Below the pieces are notes generated by a model, which was not told the DNA's origin, did no database searches, and saw only the letters and a list, made by a program, of their open reading frames with translations. Shown in pieces: positions 4,912 through 6,924 of a stretch of DNA of 6,924 nucleotides. Every line of letters begins with the position of its first letter. Within the stretch, counting starts at the first letter, position 1. Location of the stretch: positions 1-6,924 of the forward strand of contig PWGE01000020.1 in assembly GCA_003554345.1 (NCBI GenBank). The letters are read 5' to 3'. Source of the stretch: Candidatus Sumerlaeota bacterium (GTDB lineage: Bacteria; Sumerlaeota; T1SED10-198M). The translations under genes were made by a program, and so were the position numbers.

Positions 4912-6924
4912 ATGAAGCGCATACTTTTCATAGCGTTACTGGCAGTCATATGTATGGTTGCTTTTTCAGAGAGGATTATTCATGTAAACAAAAACGCCAC
5001 AGCCCTTCCAATAGACGGCAGCAGCTGGAATAATGCCTACCGTTCCTTAAGAGCCGCTTTACAGGAAGCCAGAAGCGGGGATACCCTCTATGTGAGTGCT
5101 CACACGTACCAGGAAAACAATCTTTCTATGAGGGATGAAGTAACCATCATCGGCGGCTTCATTGCAGGAGCCAATGAACCGAGCGGCATTACAAAAATAA
5201 ACGGCGGCAACGCTGCAGGTCATCCCGCCCTCATTTTCGGGGATTATGCTCATATTGAAAACCTGGAGATCCATAACTCCTACACTGCCGTCCACGCAGA
5301 AAGAGTGATGGCTTATCGAATAAAAAACTGTTATTTTACTAATAATGTGACCGGTGTTTTTCTAAAAGACACTGATCAAAGAGCCTATCACCTACCTTTT
5401 GAAGCCGGTGTGATTGAAAAGAGTTCTTTTACCAACAACTCTTACGCAATCACCGGATTTAATGACTACTCTGATATTAAGAATAACTATTTCTCTGATA
5501 ACTCTTCTTATTCCGTTTATTTTAAGAGTCAATCTCAATCACAAATTTTTAACAATATATTCGAAAATGAAGAAAACAGCGTCCAGGCAGAATATTCAGA
5601 CACCCGTATATTCAGCAATAAATTTAATAACATATCATATGCCGCCATCCAGCTTTTAAATCACGACAGGTCGCACATATATAATAATATTATTGAAAGC
5701 TCGGATATTGGCGTAAAACTCAACCAGGATCAGGGCAAGGTATTCAACAATCACCTGAAAAATAATTATTACGCTGTTTACGGGGAAAATTACGCAAGCA
5801 GTCGGGTGGGGGAAAACAATATATTTACCGATAACCAGGTAAGTATTTTTACATCAGATGCAACTTTGCGGGTTTCCGGCAATGATTTTTCCGGAGCAGA
5901 TATCGACTTTGAATTAGTGGATTCAAACAACAGGATATATGCCAATACTGTAAAAGACAATCAATACTACGTAGGACGCTTAACCGGTCGGGAAAACAGC
6001 ATTTACAACAATTTCATCCATAACAGTAACAATCTGTTTTATTTTGATGCAGCTGCTGTAAATTTCTTTAACAATACCATTGTACGTTATGATGAAGGGT
6101 TACATTTTCGCAGTGTAGATGCTGTTAAACCAGCCTATATTTACAACAACATATTCTGGGTTCCTTCTCATTCCGATGTTGCAAATGTTAGTCTTGAAAA
6201 TTCACCGTCCGTCACTATCAGTCATAACATGTATCAAAATGAAGCGCCGGATGAAGATGACCATCCCATAAGAGAAACCATTGATTCACCTTTTCGGAAC
6301 ACTGACAAAGGTGATTACACCCTCCACAAAGAATCAGAAGCTATTGATGCCGGGAAAGACAATCTTCGGGTAGATTTTTCTGTGGTTAAAGATAAAGCCG
6401 GCAATTCCAGGTGGCAATTCACTCGTCCGGAAAATCTTCCTCCTGATCAGGCAGTTCTAACAGATGATATAAATATCATTGACCTTGGGGCTTATGAATA
6501 TCAATCCCCTTTACCTGAATTTACAGAGTACATAGAGATGAAGAAGGAGCGTGATCCTTCTATTCAGCCCGTAAACTGGGAAGCAGGCTCCACTGCCACT
6601 TATGATGGGCTGCATCACATAGAGCTGGAAGAAATAACCAACAATATATCATATTTAAAAACCTATTTCCCGAAAGATACTTCCCTGTATGATCCCCATA
6701 TGTTTTTGAATATGGCTGGAAATACGTTTGATGCAGGCTGGCACAGAATTCTGGTGTTTCGCCTTTACTCCCCTGTCACCAGAGAAGAGGCACTTCAATT
6801 TTATTTTTATGATGAAGAAGACACTCATTATTCTACCTCGTTTATTGATTTACAAAAAGGCTGGAATGTGATAAAATTGAATATGGCGGAGTTGGATGAA
6901 GAATGGGCACATAAGAAAATTGGC
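4912..6924 (+). CDS. Secreted right-handed parallel beta-helix protein with C-terminal beta-sandwich, cut by window edge
   Basis: The frame is open from the ATG at 4912 to the last base, 671 codons with no stop, so the C-terminus lies outside the window. Residues 1-19 are a signal peptide (basic start, hydrophobic core, AFS before Glu20), so the protein is exported. Residues 21-83 resemble the N-terminal cap of surface beta-helix proteins: HVNKNA, DGSSWNNAY, RSLRAALQEARSGDTLYVSAHTY and a GGF turn. From about 115 to 441 there are regular coils with the core I-x-N-N-x-F, beginning near 137, 168, 189, 212, 233, 256, 277, 300, 321, 342, 364, 385, 410 and 436, a period of mostly 21-23 residues. 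The closing part has GDYTLHKESEAIDAGKD (467-483) and DLGAYEY (524-530), typical of this superfamily. After a linker, residues from about 555 look like a beta-sandwich, carbohydrate-binding-like domain (LQFYFYDEED, LQKGWNVIKLNM). Polysaccharide binding or lyase activity, or an adhesin role, is possible; no catalytic site is evident. Confidence 0.88.
   Translation, partial: MKRILFIALLAVICMVAFSERIIHVNKNATALPIDGSSWNNAYRSLRAALQEARSGDTLYVSAHTYQENNLSMRDEVTIIGGFIAGANEPSGITKINGGNAAGHPALIFGDYAHIENLEIHNSYTAVHAERVMAYRIKNCYFTNNVTGVFLKDTDQRAYHLPFEAGVIEKSSFTNNSYAITGFNDYSDIKNNYFSDNSSYSVYFKSQSQSQIFNNIFENEENSVQAEYSDTRIFSNKFNNISYAAIQLLNHDRSHIYNNIIESSDIGVKLNQDQGKVFNNHLKNNYYAVYGENYASSRVGENNIFTDNQVSIFTSDATLRVSGNDFSGADIDFELVDSNNRIYANTVKDNQYYVGRLTGRENSIYNNFIHNSNNLFYFDAAAVNFFNNTIVRYDEGLHFRSVDAVKPAYIYNNIFWVPSHSDVANVSLENSPSVTISHNMYQNEAPDEDDHPIRETIDSPFRNTDKGDYTLHKESEAIDAGKDNLRVDFSVVKDKAGNSRWQFTRPENLPPDQAVLTDDINIIDLGAYEYQSPLPEFTEYIEMKKERDPSIQPVNWEAGSTATYDGLHHIELEEITNNISYLKTYFPKDTSLYDPHMFLNMAGNTFDAGWHRILVFRLYSPVTREEALQFYFYDEEDTHYSTSFIDLQKGWNVIKLNMAELDEEWAHKKIG

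Noticed and set aside
4912-4968. Lipoprotein site at Cys14 of the beta-helix protein
   Set aside because: The preceding residues (Ala-Val-Ile) do not fit a lipobox, and a standard signal-peptidase site after Ser19 fits better.
5059-5295. Open frame of 78 codons on the minus strand inside the beta-helix gene
   Set aside because: It is antisense to the signature-bearing N-terminal cap of the beta-helix protein and shows no supporting features.
5300-6240. Possible nucleotide repeat array (AAT/AAC-rich, CRISPR-like spacing)
   Set aside because: The 63-69 base periodicity comes from beta-helix coils at the protein level; the DNA copies are not identical and the reading frame is continuous.

Overview
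The window comes from a low-GC (by eye near 40%) bacterial chromosome. It holds seven protein genes, two of them cut by the window ends, and no RNA gene, insertion sequence, CRISPR array or prophage that I can see. A glycyl-radical activase-type radical SAM enzyme and a family-4 Fe-S uracil-DNA glycosylase point to an anaerobic or facultatively anaerobic bacterium. The phylum cannot be fixed from the sequence.

Left block, minus strand, transcribed right to left from about 3264 to 1: a family-4 uracil-DNA glycosylase (3263-2568), a membrane-tethered formylglycine-generating-enzyme-like (SUMF1 fold) protein (2581-1562), a TrmN6-type tRNA adenine methyltransferase (1569-943), then after an 84-base gap a NamZ/DUF1343 (GH171-type) exo-muramidase-like predicted lipoprotein (858 to beyond base 1). 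The first three genes overlap by 14 and 8 bases and probably form one translationally coupled operon. The fourth has its own Shine-Dalgarno and a possible own promoter. The mixture (DNA repair, unknown envelope protein, tRNA modification, peptidoglycan recycling) does not look like a single pathway.

Middle block: an NrdG2-type radical SAM activase (3330-4034, plus strand) is divergent from the glycosylase across a 66-base promoter region. It converges tail-to-tail, with an 18-base gap, on a PHP-domain metal-dependent phosphoesterase (4796-4053, minus strand).

Right block: divergent from the PHP gene, a secreted right-handed parallel beta-helix protein begins at 4912 and stays open to the window end (671 codons visible). 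It has a signal peptide, about 14 beta-helix coils with a 21-23 residue period, a GAYEY-type closing segment and the start of a C-terminal beta-sandwich domain.

Both divergent intergenic regions contain the same 13-base extended -10 element (CTTATGTTATAAT), once facing the radical SAM gene and once facing the PHP gene. I see no convincing novel multi-gene system. The points most worth a second look are the catalytically altered SUMF1-fold protein coupled to a DNA repair gene, the regular beta-helix protein, and the shared promoter element with a nearby inverted repeat.
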